A stretch of DNA of 64,000 nucleotides. Origin: Paraspadella gotoi (Eukaryota > Chaetognatha). Under the pieces are notes generated by a model. The model did no database searches, had not been told where the DNA came from, and saw nothing but the letters and a program-made list of their open reading frames with translations. The stretch lies in the NCBI GenBank assembly GCA_051294375.1, contig CM119263.1, forward strand, positions 18,934,628 to 18,998,627. The letters run 5' to 3'. Shown in pieces: positions 1-12,800 of the stretch. Position numbers and translations under genes: made by a program. Each line of letters begins with the position of its first letter. Positions within the stretch are counted from its first letter, which is position 1.

Positions 1-256
1 CGGCGACTTTGCGTCGGCCGGAAACGCCGAGAGAAAAAAAAAAGAACCTAAGGACAAGATAGGGAAGTTTCCGCCCCTTCCTCTCCGCCGAATTGGAGGG
101 CGAATCCGAGGCCACAGTCGGGGCCGAATTTAAGGCTGAATCCCCAGTTGAACTTTTCAAATGGAAAGTAAACATTAGACGGAGTGCGGGAGAAGTGAGA
201 AACGTAAAAGGAGTCCGGGGGAAAGCGCGCTAAATCTGTTAAATCTCTCCTCTACG

Positions 257-330
<74 letters not shown>

Positions 331-1038
331 ACTCTCCCCTTCCATCTCGTTTTTTTCGGAAAGGTAAGAAGTTTCCTGTGTTTTGTTGACACTCAAAATG
401 CGTTACATTCGTTTTTCCCTTTTTCCCTTTTTCCCTTTACTAGTGAGAGAGAATTGAGCGACGGTGTCTAAAAGTAAAAGCGTGAGTGCAATGGTAGTGT
501 TTGATTCGTAGAATCGAAGAGATCGCGCTTTTTTTTTAAATACTAACTTAATTAAATTTTAAGGTTTCCCTTGAAATTAGGAGAATTAAAGAAATTAAAA
601 CAACGAATTTAAAAATAATCTCTTAATTTAATATATAAAAGTATTCGAGCATTGGAGTACCGTATCTGAGTATTAGAATACAAGTTACAGGTAGGGCAAT
701 AGTGCGAAGGTGATGACAGGCTAAAGGTTGTGGGTAGGTTTGGGTGGTTTAGGTGATTGACAAGTCGGTGGTCGCTCGTCTTGTCGAGTCTAGTTTCGAT
801 GAAAGGCCGCAGCGCCGCCCAGCGGGGAAAAGAGGGCGAGAGTGACGTTGACGTCGAAATTACGCTGGAATGACGAAGAGGACGACGACGTCTACGACGA
901 CGTCTACGACGACGAGGAAGTCGACGACTCAACTTGGACTCAAACGAAGATTGAGGTGACAAAATGTGAAAGAGAGAATTTCTTGTGACGACCGGGCGAC
1001 AAACTCGGGAGGGCTGGCTCACGTGAAGGCTTTCTGGG
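1..1038. repeat. Duplicated block A, left copy
   Basis: This stretch matches 11384-12421 in the same orientation almost base for base, with small indels. Examples are the start CGGCGACTTTGCGTCGG and the end CACGTGAAGGCTTTCTGGG. It holds a (CT)n tract at about 256-328 and an acidic-looking GAC/GTC triplet stretch at about 870-925. The copy begins at the window edge, so it may extend further left. I see no gene in it: open frames on both strands are simple-repeat translations. A segmental duplication and an unmerged haplotype both fit. Confidence 0.9.
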
Positions 1039-1908
1039 GTGAGAGAGGATTTTGATTTTTTGTGTTAAATGAATGTTTTTTTTTTTCGCATTTCTTTGTG
1101 TTTTACTTTTATATCCACGCTGCGGAAAAACTAACAGGTAAGCTTATAATTTTAAATAACCTCAGACGCACGAACAAGTATCTATTAGTCTCAATACAAA
1201 AACAGAGGCCTTTTAGGTAACGGGTTTTACAGATGAGTAGGGAAAAGCCCGGGGGCCGGCCGCTCTTCGGCGATTGTCCTTTTTGAAGCTCGGATGTCCT
1301 CGGTATGTGTCTCCTTTTCGTTCCCTTGCCCCGAGTTCAGAAGGAAAACAGAGAAAACAAGGGAAAACAACAGTGGAACCAGAGGGACTAATTATGAAAT
1401 CGATCGTTCTTTTACCGCGCTAACAATTTCAGAGAGAAAAGTGAGAGAGAGAGTGAGTGAGAAGAGAGAGAGCGAAAACGCACTTGAGCCAGAAAGGGCA
1501 GAGAGCGAGAGACAGTGACAGGATCCCGTTTGTTTTTTCGCCTGAATTGAAAATAGCCGATTCTTTTTTTTTCTTCAGCTCGGGATTTCATAATGCATAA
1601 TTGTGCTGGTTCATTGTCCAACGACGCGAAGGAAAAAAAGGGAAACTGGCGGGGACCGGAAACGACGGCCGGTCGCGGTCGGCGTGGATAGGCGTCCGTC
1701 GGCGTTGTCGGGAATTTTCCTTCTCACAGATCTCATTAAAACAGCTGGTCGAGCGAAGAGGTTGATGTTGTTGTTGTTGGTTGCTAGTTGTTGTTATTTT
1801 TGTTTCTCATCACTGATGCTTCGATTACGCAAAGGAATGAAAGATAATTGTCATGTTTATGTACAACGTCGTTGGAATATAAAAAAAAAACGCGGATAAT
1901 GGGATTAC
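1039..1908. other. Intergenic, no gene seen
   Basis: Mixed-composition DNA with an impure GA-rich patch at about 1430-1515. Short open frames are present on the plus strand (1294-1518, 1603-1899), but they lack recognisable domains, splice context or codon bias. I do not call them genes. Confidence 0.5.
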
Positions 1909-1910
1909 TT

Positions 1911-1967
1911 TAGAGAGAGACAAAGAGAGACAAAGAGAGAAGAGAGAGGAGAGAGAAGGAGAGAGAG

Positions 1968-2027
<60 letters not shown>

Positions 2028-2070
2028 AGACAAAGAAAGAGAAAGAGCGAGCGAGCGAGCGAGCGAAGCG

Positions 2071-2104
<34 letters not shown>
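1911..2104. repeat. Interrupted (GA)n tract, about 190 bp
   Basis: Almost pure GA dinucleotides with ACAAAGAGAG and GAGCGAGC interruptions. The minus strand reads as a Ser/Leu-rich open frame, which is only the repeat translated. Confidence 0.9.
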
Positions 2105-2108
<4 letters not shown>

Positions 2109-2818
2109 GAGAGGGGTTCCCATACAGAGCCGAGTGAACGTGATCGTGCGACTCACGTAAAATAGTTCGAATACATGTTTGCGGGTCAACTTGTCGTAAA
2201 TGCCTGCGTTAATATTCAGTTAAATTGATAATTTCCCTGCTTTTCAATAATGATATTAATATAAGTCTTATGAAATTGGTTACAAACTAACCATTGTCAT
2301 TTGATAATTACACTATAAAACGTTTTGTATACGAAATGTTTCACAGGGTATCTTCAGCCAGTGTGGGTAGGAAGAGGAGGGGGTCAAGGAGCTGGTGTAA
2401 CAACCACAGCAGAGGAGTTTTGAAGAGTAATGAATGACAGTCTCCTGGCGATTTGTATTCGGGAGGATAAGAGATGAAGGATTAACGAGTTCGTGAAATC
2501 ATGGGGGCGATCCATGGTAAAGAGTAATAGGCCATTTATTATTTTACTAATATGCTCTATAATATAAATGTTGGAATTATTGTAAACTTATTAAACGAAC
2601 AGACATTGTGAATTTTTTAAAACAACATTGCTTTTTTTTTTTTTTTTTTAAATTATTCTTTAAATTGTAAGGAATTGCCAATATTGATACTGGGCTATAA
2701 TCATATAGATATTCTAGGTTTGATTACGTTACTTGGTTTCGCGAAAAAGTTTCGGAACTTCAACTTTAAATCGGCTTCCGTCTTCGGTTCGTCACAAGAA
2801 CCTGCTTTTTTCCAATTA

Positions 2819-2857
<39 letters not shown>

Positions 2858-3690
2858 ACCACTCTACCTCTCATCTCTCTCTGCTTTCTCGTTTTTTTTT
2901 CCGAGGTTGCGCGACCGACATCTCCGGGGATTTATGTCTCATGCCTTCGATTCCCAAAAAGGATGACACTTCTCTCTCTCTCTCCTCTCTTTCTTTCCTC
3001 TCTCTCTCTCTCTCTCTTCCTCTCTCTCCTCCGTCTCTCTCCTTCCTCTCATCTCCTCTCTCTCTCGTCTTCATCTATTTCTGTCGCAAAAGTGGCGTGG
3101 CCGCAAGGGCACAGAAGACTGAAAGCGATGATGTTTTAAGTATGACGAGAAGAAAAGGTAAAAGACAAGGAAGACAAGGAGAACGCCGTCCTGCGTAACT
3201 GCATTAATCTATCTTTTTCAAAGGATTTTCATTGAAACCGGAAAGTTGAAAAATTTTCCGAGTTGCCACTTTGATAGTATATTGAGCAAAAGAACACGCA
3301 AAGATATAGGAATCCATTTTAAAGTTTACTTTTAAATTTTTAAATATTTATATTTGATTATTCAGAGCAGCTTGAATTTAAACATATATGGAGTTTGGCG
3401 AATATTTTTTAAATAAGTTATAAAATTAAAAAGTTTTGAGACTTGAATTTACAGGAAAATAAAATTTTCTGTTCTCAGTGAAAGCTTCGTCAAACCGTAG
3501 TCAAAAACACCATTTAGCAATTAAAATATTTATGATAATTATTAAAAACTATTGAATGTAACTAAGTAGTAAGTGAAACGAGACAAAGAATGAAAGAAAG
3601 GATCGTGTTTGAAACAAGGATAAGATGAAAAAATGGCAAGGGGTAACAAAAAAGGAAATTAAGAAAGCAAGAAGAAAGAAAGAAATAAGA
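2105..3690. other. AT-rich intergenic with two (CT)n tracts
   Basis: AT-rich DNA without convincing exons. Two pyrimidine tracts lie at 2817-2858 and 2970-3066. The open frames of up to 154 codons between 2675 and 3198 consist largely of Ser-Leu runs from these tracts. Confidence 0.6.
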
Positions 3691-3800
3691 AAAAAAAAAA
3701 AAAAAAATTAAATAAATAAATAAATACAATAAATAAATAGAATAAATAAATAAATAAATAAATAAATAAATATAAATAATAAATAAATAAAAAAATGAAT
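3690..3800. repeat. (AAAT)n tetranucleotide tract
   Basis: AAATAAATAAAT repeats with single-base interruptions, followed by a GAAA-rich patch to about 3880. A (GA)n tract follows at 4058-4112. Confidence 0.85.
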
Positions 3801-4236
3801 AAATAAAAAAAAATAAACAAATAATAAAGAAAAAAGAAAGATAGAAAGAAAAGAAAGAAAGAAAAGAAAGAAAAGAGTGGGATAAATTTGACAGAAAAAA
3901 AAACGCAATTTATATGCGCGGTTGCTTAAATGAGTAATGACGCTATTACCATGGACAGAAGAGAAACGAATAATTGACGGTTTTGCTTTTTCCTCGCCGC
4001 TAATGGTCCTCTTTCCTTTTTGAATACTTGATGTCGCAGAGAAAGAGAGGAGATGAAGAGAGAGAGAGAAGGAGAGAGAGAGAGAGAGAGAGAGGAGAGC
4101 GAGCCAGAGAGAGTAGTGAGAATGGTGACTCTCTACAACTCTCATGCAGCAGCGACAGTCATCGTTTTTAGTCGAGCACGGAGCGAGGATCGATACCAAA
4201 CACAAGTTTGGAGCAACAATGTCGTATGCTTGCCGA

Positions 4237-4500
4237 CGATATTATCGGTAATTAATTAATTATAATTAATTAATTAATCTATATTCAAGTTATATTAATT
4301 AATTTTTTTGATCAAAATGTTTTTAGTCTTTTCTCACGAACCACGACAAAGCAATAAGGACGATGATAATATAATTCCGATAAACAGATTGACTGAGTTG
4401 ATTGATTGAATAATTAATTAATAGAATAAATAAATTGATTGATTAATTAATTAATTTGATTTATTAATTAACTGATTAATTATTTGATTAATAAATAACA
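4237..4500. repeat. (AATT)n / (GATT)n tetranucleotide clusters
   Basis: Two clusters of TAATTAATTAAT (about 4250-4280) and GATTGATTAATTAATT (about 4400-4495) flank ordinary AT-rich sequence. No gene is visible around them, and 4500-5460 holds only short A-rich open frames. Confidence 0.75.
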
Positions 4501-5519
4501 TCTTAACATATTTACATTTAATATAAAAGAAAAAGAAGCATTAATCATTATTTGAAACAGGTTTTTTTTGTCTTTTTTCCATTTAAACTCATTTCCCACC
4601 TTCAGAGTCAAACGATTTCCATTCAGAAACCTGATTTCGCAGCCTTAATCACACCATTTCCCTACCCCATAAAAAAATGACTAAAGTCAATCGCCCATCC
4701 ACTACAAGAGTAATTGATGTTCAAATAGTAAAATATATTTTTTTGTTTTCCATTAAAACTCATTTCCACCGCACGATTCCATCGAAAACTTCATATCCAG
4801 CTAATCACACACTTCCCTACCCACACACAAAATTTCACATTCTAATCCAACCATCCAATCACGAAGCAATTATATTTTTTTTTCTAAGGTGGACAGAGGG
4901 ACGGACAGACAAACGAATGGACGGACATCACTTTTTTTGCATAATTTTTTTTCTGACATGAATAAAGTGAAGCCCGACAAGATTGAGGGGGCCGGACCGA
5001 ACGGACCGACGAAGGAATTAATAGAGTCGGGATCTGCTGATGAGCCAGATGCGACTTATAAAACAGGAATCGATCACGGCAAATCTCGTTATTCTTGAAA
5101 GTCAGCTCTGAGGTAAATAATGTAAACGCGATAAACGAATTACAGAAAAATAAATTTGTGTTGGCGTGAAAAGAAAAGAAATGCAATATTAAAGCAATTT
5201 TTAATCAAATTCAAGAATTCAGCTCAATCTTCCGTGGAGGAAAAAAAAAAAGCTTAAACCGCAGAACCTCAAAGAATAAGAAATTTTGGCACAAAGAGAA
5301 AAAAAAAGTGAGATAGGAAGAAAAAGACGCGAACCTCCCCCTTTCACTAAAAAGTTTTTAAAAAAAAAAAGAAAGACGCAACTCCCCCCTTCGACACAAA
5401 AAAAGAAAGGAAAAAAACCCCGCCAACCATTGTCGAGACAGAAAAGCAATATAAAGGGAATTGTTTGCTCGGCTCGCTAGAGGGCATGATATTTTTTTCT
5501 TTCTTTTTTTTTTCGACTC

Positions 5520-5980
5520 GACTCCCACTTACGCAACCCCCTGCCCACTTCGCGCCTCACCATCTTACTCAAACGAGGCCCGATCCACCACGCCACCACC
5601 TCCCCCCCGATCTCTTCCGAAAACTAAACGAACGGCGTCGCCGTCGCTAACGACGCGCATCCACCGCGTCCCACCTTTCGCGCCGGCGAGAAAAAGGCCC
5701 AATAAAACTCCCGTACACGTCGCGAGTCTCCTGCCGTTATTTCGATGCACTCCCCCCTCCACCCCGTCCTCTTCCTCTTTTAGGCGCAGCCACCCGGGCG
5801 CGAAAACCACCGCGACGCCAATGCTTCAACCCCAAACCAGCCGCCCGGGACGCGATCCGCGATCCGGGTTATGACAAAAGTCGGCGGGCGCTTCGGGCGC
5901 AGCGGGCGACAACAACGCCAAACATTAACTGGAGTCGGTGGAGCCGGGGTTGGAGCCGACTGGAGCCGCCGTAATAAAAC
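5520..5980. other. GC- and CpG-rich island
   Basis: About 460 bp stand out from AT-rich surroundings by high GC and many CG dinucleotides. The stretch ends in a GGAGCC-like short tandem repeat at about 5930-5968. Both strands are open: a Pro/Ser/Arg-rich frame on plus (5461-5874) and a Gly-rich frame on minus (5565-5810). Neither looks like a known protein. It could be a promoter-type CpG island or a coding exon. No splice junction or start codon decides between them. Confidence 0.4.
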
Positions 5981-6304
5981 TCGCATTCAATCTTTTTCTC
6001 TTTTTTTTTAAAAAGAATTTTCGCTGTAAGACGAATGAGGGAAATCGCGAGATGCATCAACCACCATTCAATATTCATTCCTTCGTTCCTCCTTCCCCCC
6101 CCCCGAGTCACCTCTCCCACCCAACACACACCGCCGTCGGCGTTTCGTGTCTATTCAAGTTGGCGATAATCAGTGTTTATGCGTTGAATGTGAGGGTTGA
6201 AAAGAAATGTTTTTTTCGTGAGTGGGGTGGAATGAAGAGGCGGGGGAGGAGTAGGGGTAAAGAGAGGGGTTAGGGGAAGAAGGAGACTGCGTTGTTAAGG
6301 CGTG

Positions 6305-6329
6305 GAAGAGAAAGAGAGAGAGAGACGAG

Positions 6330-6360
<31 letters not shown>

Positions 6361-6361
6361 G
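6305..6361. repeat. (GA)n tract
   Basis: A nearly pure GA tract of about 55 bp with ACGAGAGGAG interruptions. The following 6370-7590 is ordinary sequence with C-rich patches at 6480-6680. I see no supportable gene in it. Confidence 0.85.
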
Positions 6362-7587
6362 GGAGAAATTTCTTTTTTCCAATCGTCCTTTTTTCGAAAA
6401 ATCTTCGCTTGGCTTCCAGGCAACATTTCACACCTCATCTACGTTCTTCTCTTGTTGTTTCAATCACACCAGCTTTCCCTTTCGCCGATTACGCTCACTC
6501 TCCCCCTACAATGATCCCCATGCCCCAATCACGCTTTTTCCCCTCCCCCCCCACCAAACGCTGCTTGACCTTTTCAATCCAGAGTGATTCCCGACGAATG
6601 ACGAAGGAACAATGCTACGGCCGCTTCTTTACTCCTCCGCTTTCCCTCCTCCCTCCCACGCCTTCCTTTCTCCCTCCGCCAATTAGCTGACTCGCCCTTT
6701 GACCCCGCTTTCGTCAATATCAACCAATGACGCGAGATCAACTCTTAACGTTCTGTTTCGTTGGCCAATAATCGCTCTCTTTTTTCTCTGCCCTCACCCG
6801 TTAAGCTTCGCTTTGACTTTGCGGCATCTCGTTCACATACCCTTGCCATTCGCCGCCCTGTTTTAAAAGTCAACTTTCATAACATTCATAACATTATACT
6901 TTTTCTGTGATGTCGTGGGTCTTTACATTTCCTGTTATAACGTCTTAATAACGTAGTTATATCGTCTGATATCGCATTTGGATTTTTCTTTTTATCGCGG
7001 TTATTCGTGCTAAAAACCGAGTTGACGATTCTCTTGAGAAAGTCGTAAAAGAGCCTCTGATTAGATGGAAAGTTTTAGGCGGAAAGGATAAAAAAGTCAA
7101 AAGAAAGGATAAAAAAAGGATAAAAGAGGAAAAAAAGGGAAAAAAAAAAACGAAAGATTGCGAAAAATATCGAGTAGGTTTTATGGATCTTAAGAGAATT
7201 TTTTAACCATATTCTCTTTTAGTTAAGCTTTATGAACGGTTTTAGATAAAGTGCTTTTGTTATTTTAACACTGTCATTCTTCGATTACACCCCAGTTATT
7301 TTCCCCAAAAAAATACTGCGAAAGGTTAATTGAAACAATCTATATTCTATCGTCTAATACAACGATTCTCGATTTGAAAGAGAAACAAAAAATCTCCAAT
7401 TTTGAAATTCTATAAACTAAACGATCATAGATGCCGTGGAAAACCCCGACGAAAAGTCTGGCAGAAACTCTCGACTCGAACGCCTCTCGCCACCACCCGG
7501 AATCTCGAAAGACGCTTTTAACGATTTTGAATTATTTCAAAATTCCAAGTCGTTCCGACGAAACCCAAAACGTTTTTACGCTTCACC

Positions 7588-7688
<101 letters not shown>

Positions 7689-7919
7689 GCCTCTTTTCCT
7701 CCTATCTCTGTCAAATTGAACTCGCCTTCTTCGGCGCTCCTCTTTTTTCTTTCTTCCCTTTCTTCTTTCTTTTCTTTCCTCCTTCCTCCCTTTTCTCCTA
7801 CGCTCCTCCCCTCGATCCTCTTTCCTCCTCCCTCGATCTCTTACTACGCGAAAGGTTTAAGCAAAGTCGTAACGAAAACCGAAGAAAGGGTAAATCGGAA
7901 TAAGTGACACTGGGCTTTG

Positions 7920-8122
7920 GTTGAGAGGGGCGAAGTGAATAGGTTTGGAATGAGAGGGAGAAAAGTTATGTAGAAGATTTGGATGAGACGGAAGAAGTGA
8001 TAAAAGATGGATTTAGACGAGGATAGAAAAATAGAATTGAGAGAAAACGTGAAGATGAGAAGCCTGGCAGAGAAGGGAAAAGTTAGAAAAATTGGTATTA
8101 GATGGAATTGATTAAAATAGTT
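7920..8122. repeat. Degenerate minisatellite, about 31-bp unit, left of transposon
   Basis: Purine-rich units such as GAAGTGAATAGGTTTGGAATG, AGATTTGGATGAGACGGAAG and AGATGGATTTAGACGAGG recur at roughly 31-bp spacing (GAAGTG at 7932 and 7994). Similar units continue on the other side of the transposon at 11011-11110. The element therefore appears to have landed inside an older minisatellite. Confidence 0.5.
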
Positions 8123-8470
8123 TTTAGAGTTCCCCACCTAAAAAAAACCCATAACTAAGTTCTCACTCGGTCCGGTTTCCCATTATTTCTTGTCTTAAAA
8201 TTCACTTTAAAAGCCTGTTTTGGCCAAAAAATGTTTTTGCTAATAAACCCAATAGAGCGTCAAAGTGAACTAGTACGAATGCAAAAAAAATTTGGCGAAA
8301 AATGAATATTAATTTTTAAAGAAAGAGTTTAATATCTATAACATAAAGATTTTTTCACCCATATTAGCTAAAAACACTGTAGCTTATTCTCCTAGTTTTG
8401 TCTTGTTTACATTTTAAAAAAATATCTTGGGTTATAATGGGCGTGGGCCTTAACCGGAAGTAAGGTTTTC
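8123..8470 (+). repeat. Left terminal inverted repeat of the transposon
   Basis: Shared blocks with the right arm (reverse complement) include GTTCTCACTCGGTC, GGTTTCCCATTATTT, GAGCGTCAAAGT, ATGGGCGTGG and CCTTAACCGGAAGT. They occur in the same order with small gaps between them. Confidence 0.8.
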
Positions 8471-10661
8471 AGCCTATAAGTGTTTTTATTGTTCTAATTT
8501 TTATAAATAGAATTTAATGCCAAAAATAAGTAACCCAATCTATTTCTCCTTAGTTAATTTTACGAAAAATTAAAAAAAATTTAATACAATGATATAAAAC
8601 CATAGGTTATTATATCTTTTATTTTGTAACTTTGTAGCCTTTCCGAAGCCTTTCGAGCTTTAATAGAACTCCCTCTAATACCAAAAGTCAATACTGATCT
8701 CCTTCCAAAATAGAAATAATAAATAATAGAAAAAAAAGTGAAAATAACGTCATACCAAAATAATTTAAAGTTTGATTCAGACATAGACCATGTGTCCGCT
8801 CGCGAGTGACACCAAAAAAAATGCGTACCATTTCTCATTAGATAAAATATTTTTTGAATTTTTTTCCTCATTCTGGTAGAAAAAGTCTGGAAGACGTTTA
8901 TTATATTTTAATTTCATAAGATTAAATTTGATATTTACTTATAGTAAAACAACTTTTCTTTAATGGTCATCCAATTTCACTCTTCAGTAAATGAATCTTT
9001 TAAAAAAAAGAAAAATCATTATAAATTAATTAATCATTAAATAATTGAGTGCCTCTCCATCCGACGCGCCGTTATACACTGCAGCGAATAAAAAAAGTTT
9101 CTACATTTCTCTCCCAATATATTTAGTTGAGCTGAAAACATTGTGTTATTTCTCTCTTTTGTTGTAATTTTGGAGAAAAACGAAAGTTTTTAATAGGACC
9201 AACAACGAAATTGCAATCACAGTAATTTGGAAGACTTCAGTCTTCCCTCTAGTGTGCAAACATGAAATTAAAAAACAGTGTTATGAGGCTCAACAAAATC
9301 TATGCCCTTATCTTATGTCTTATATTCAACAATAATTAATTTTTGTAGGAACGTTGATTTGCGCCACAACGTGAAACCATGAGCGCGTTTTTTCTGTCCT
9401 TTTCTTTCTAATTCTTTGTTGGAAACCTTTCCTCTCCCTCTCTCTCTCCTCTCTCTCTCTCTCTTCTCTTTTCTATCTCTCTCTTTCTCTTCCTCTTTTC
9501 TCCTTCTCTCGCTCTTTCCTCTCTCTCTAATGAATTCAAATTGCTTGGTATTGTTTAGAATGAAAAACTTTATGGACGAGATTCATGAATTCTTTAATTA
9601 GACAAAGCAAAGGGCAAAATCTTAGCAATCAATAAATAGCAAAAGAAAGTTAATGACAATTTATAAAACTGTTCTTCAGCTCACAACAGTCGGTCATTTC
9701 AATATTTGAAATACTCTAGTCCAACTTGGATAAACTCGAGCAAAAGCCAATGAGAGAAAGAAAAACTGCACTTGCGAGCAATGAAAAACCTTTTTAAACT
9801 TCCAATCCATACATTGTGCAAAAGTTGTTTATGATGTAATATCGAAAATTTAACAACAACGTTAAAAAAAAAAGCCTGCAAACGAATCGTAAGCATAGTG
9901 ATGGATAACATTCATCTTTGATGACATCATGAATATCTTCATTTCGGAGATATTTCAACATACAAAATCCCCAATTGCAAAAATGTCAGGAAACTTTGGG
10001 ATTAGTTCAGTCAAGTCACTTTTCAGTACCAAACAATTCGCCGAAGTGTCAAAATAAATTCCAGAACACACTTCCAAACATAGTAGTTACCTGATTGGTA
10101 TAATTTTCTCCATTCTACTAATACTTTGTTTTGTGTGGTTGTTTACACATTATCTGTTTCTGGCCGTTCACTTAACGCTTTCATTGTGTCTTTGTCGGGT
10201 CGGGGTCAAAAAAGTTCAAATGTTTAAAGAAACATTACAAATACGTACAAATTTTTAAATTAGAAAGTAAAAAACAAATTCGTTTCTGTCAGAAAAATAA
10301 TAATTTCTTAATTCAAAAAATGTGCCATAAAACCACTACAAATGAATGTTACAAACTTAATAACGGCTTTGAAAGGCCAATATGATCCCATTTAATTTAC
10401 AAAACTCACACCAATATCATTAACTCACCGAAAATAGCTTGGAAATTAATAGTTGTTAAGACATAGATTAGAATGAATATTGAATAATCGCGTTGCTATT
10501 ATGGAGAATTCATTAGATTTTGTGAACACAATTTTTGGTAACACTCTTCTTCCAGTTCAATATCATCCAATACATACCATCTTATTCCTAAACAAGCACT
10601 AAACATTTTGTTATTGTTGTATTCTAAAATTAATTTCGTCAAAATTTGACACAATTGACGT

Positions 10662-11005
10662 AAAACCCTCACTTCCGGTTAAGGCCACGCCCATAATCAT
10701 GAGATATTCTTTTAATCTAATATGGCAAGCTTAGAAAAATCAGCCATGCTAAGTTCCTAACAGTTAATATTGTAAAAATTTTATATTAAAGCATGTTAGA
10801 ACACTTGAATTGATGAAATTCATGTCATTTTAAACAATTTTTTTGCATCACTACTCACATGACTTTGACGCTCAATTGGGTTCATTAACCAAAACCTTTT
10901 TGCTTGTTACAGGGTTTCAAAATGAGTTTGAAGACAAAAAATAATGGGAAACCAGACCGAGTGAGAACTTTGTATATGAGTTTTATGAGGCTGGGGAACT
11001 CTAAA
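10662..11005 (-). repeat. Right terminal inverted repeat of the transposon
   Basis: Reverse complement of the left arm, from ACTTCCGGTTAAGGCC near 10671 to GGGGAACTCTAAA at 11005. The arms differ by many substitutions, so the insertion is not recent, or the arms evolved separately. Confidence 0.8.
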
Positions 11006-11010
11006 TAGTT

Positions 11011-11110
11011 ATAATAAGAGGGACAAAGTGATTCGAATGAGGGGAGAAAGAAGATAATTTGGGCGAAACGGAAAGAAGTGGGAAAAGATTTGGATTAAGA
11101 GTGAAGTAAA
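11011..11110. repeat. Degenerate minisatellite continuing right of transposon
   Basis: Units like AAGTGGGAAAAGATTTGGAT and GATAATTTGGGCGAAACGG resemble those at 7920-8122. The sequence from 11110 to 11383 is ordinary and no gene is seen. Confidence 0.45.
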
Positions 11111-11383
11111 ACTTCTTTTGGCTGAGAGGGAATTCGTTTTCAAAAACTCGAAAGAAAAATAGGGATGGAGTGACAATCTGCAATCTGCCATTATTTATCA
11201 GTTATTGGAGAAGCCAAAAAAAAGACTAATTTTGGATTTATGCTTTTTTTTTTTATAAAATAAATACATTTTTTTAATGTTGTTGTAGCTAAAACATTAG
11301 GTTTTAAAAACTACCATTGCTTCGCCGGTGCCAAAGCGGTTAATCGGTATTTTATTCGGCGCCAAACGTTTCGCCGAGAAAAC

Positions 11384-11642
11384 CGGCGACTTTGCGTCGG
11401 CGCGAAACGCCCGAGAGAAAAAAAAAAGAACCTAAGGACAAGATAGGGAAGTTTCCGCCCCTTCCTCTCCCCGAATTGGGGCGAATCCGAGCCACAGTCG
11501 CGGCGAATTTAAGGCTGAATCCCCAGTTGAACTTTTTCAAAATGGAAAGTAAAACATTAGACCGGAGTTGGCGGAGAAGTGCGAAAACGGTAAAAGGAGT
11601 CCGGGGGAAAGCGCGCTAATCTGTTAAATCTCTCCTCTATAC

Positions 11643-11724
<82 letters not shown>

Positions 11725-12421
11725 CATCTCGTTTTTTTCGGAAAGTAAGAAGTTTCCTGTGTTTGTTGACACTCAAAATGCGTTACATTCGTTTTTTTTT
11801 CCCTTTTTCCTTTTTCCCTTTACTAGTGAGAGAGAATTGAGCGACGGTGTCTAAAAGTAAAAGCGGGAGTGCAATGGTAGTGTTTGATTCGTAGAATCGA
11901 AGAGATCGCGCTTTTTTTTTAAATACTAACTTAAATTAAATTTTAAGGTTTCCCATGAAATTAGGAGAATTAAAGAAATTAAAACAACGAATTTAAAAAT
12001 AATCTCTTAATTTAATATATAAAAGTATTCGAGCATTGGAGTACCGTATCTGAGTATTAGAATACAAGTTACAGGTAGGGCAATAGTGCGAAGGTGATGA
12101 CAGGCTAAAGGTTGTGGGTAGGTTTGGGTGGTTTAGGTGATTGACAAGTCGGTGTCGTCCGTCTTGTCGAGTCTAGTTTCGATGAAAGGCCGCAGCGCCG
12201 CCCAGCGGGAAAAGAGGGCGGAGTGACGTTGACGTCGAAATTACGCTGGAATGACGAAGAGGACGACGACGTCTACGACGACGTCTACGACGACGAGGAA
12301 GTCGACGACTCAACTTGGACTCAAACGAAGATTGAGGTGACAAAATGTGAAAGAGAGAATTTCTTGTGACGACCGGGCGACAAACTCGGGAGGGCTGGCT
12401 CACGTGAAGGCTTTCTGGGTG
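11384..12421. repeat. Duplicated block A, right copy
   Basis: Near-identical direct copy of 1-1038, including its (CT)n tract (here about 11646-11724) and the triplet stretch CTACGACGACGTCTACGACG. It diverges from the left copy at 12422, where a (GA)n tract begins. Confidence 0.9.
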
Positions 12422-12423
12422 AA

Positions 12424-12433
12424 TTGAGAGAGA

Positions 12434-12495
<62 letters not shown>

Positions 12496-12667
12496 AAACG
12501 CTTTTCAATCTGCTTGATTCTCATCGGACCTAAACGTCACTATCCCTTTAAAATCTTTACTCACCAAAGTCACAGAACCCCCACCTACTCNNNNNNNNNN
12601 NNNNNNNNNNNNNNNTGAGAGTGAGGAGAGAGAGAAGAGAGAGAGAGGAGGAAGAAGAGAGAGAGAG

Positions 12668-12704
<37 letters not shown>

Positions 12705-12790
12705 AAACGCTTTTCAATCTCGCTTGATTCTCATCGGGACCTAAACGTCACTATCCTTAAAAATCTTTACTCACCAAAGTCACAGAACTC
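12424..12790. repeat. Short direct duplication flanking a 25-N gap
   Basis: The sequence from a (GA)n tract through AAAACGCTTTTCAATCT to TCACCAAAGTCACAGAAC occurs on both sides of the gap at 12591-12615. The left copy is about 12424-12590 and the right about 12620-12790, with single-base indels. This is the pattern left when two overlapping contig ends were not merged. Confidence 0.85.
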
Positions 12791-12800
12791 CCCCTACCCC

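Larger units (their letters stand above)
8123..11005. mobile_element. DNA transposon with long terminal inverted repeats (hAT-like ends, non-autonomous)
   Basis: The left end TTTAGAGTTCCCC at 8123 is the reverse complement of the right end at 11005. The two termini remain alignable, with substitutions and indels, for about 340-350 bp, to about 8470 and 10662. TAGTT flanks both sides exactly (8118-8122 and 11006-11010). If the true tip is TAGAGTTCCCC, as in many hAT elements, the flanks are AATAGTTT and AATAGTTA, close to an 8-bp hAT duplication with one extra T on the left. The interior (about 2.2 kb) has only short open frames (for example 8581-8871 minus and 9699-9911 minus) and a pyrimidine tract at 9435-9530. 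No transposase domain is recognisable, so it is non-autonomous or decayed. Superfamily assignment is inference from the tips only. Confidence 0.8.
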
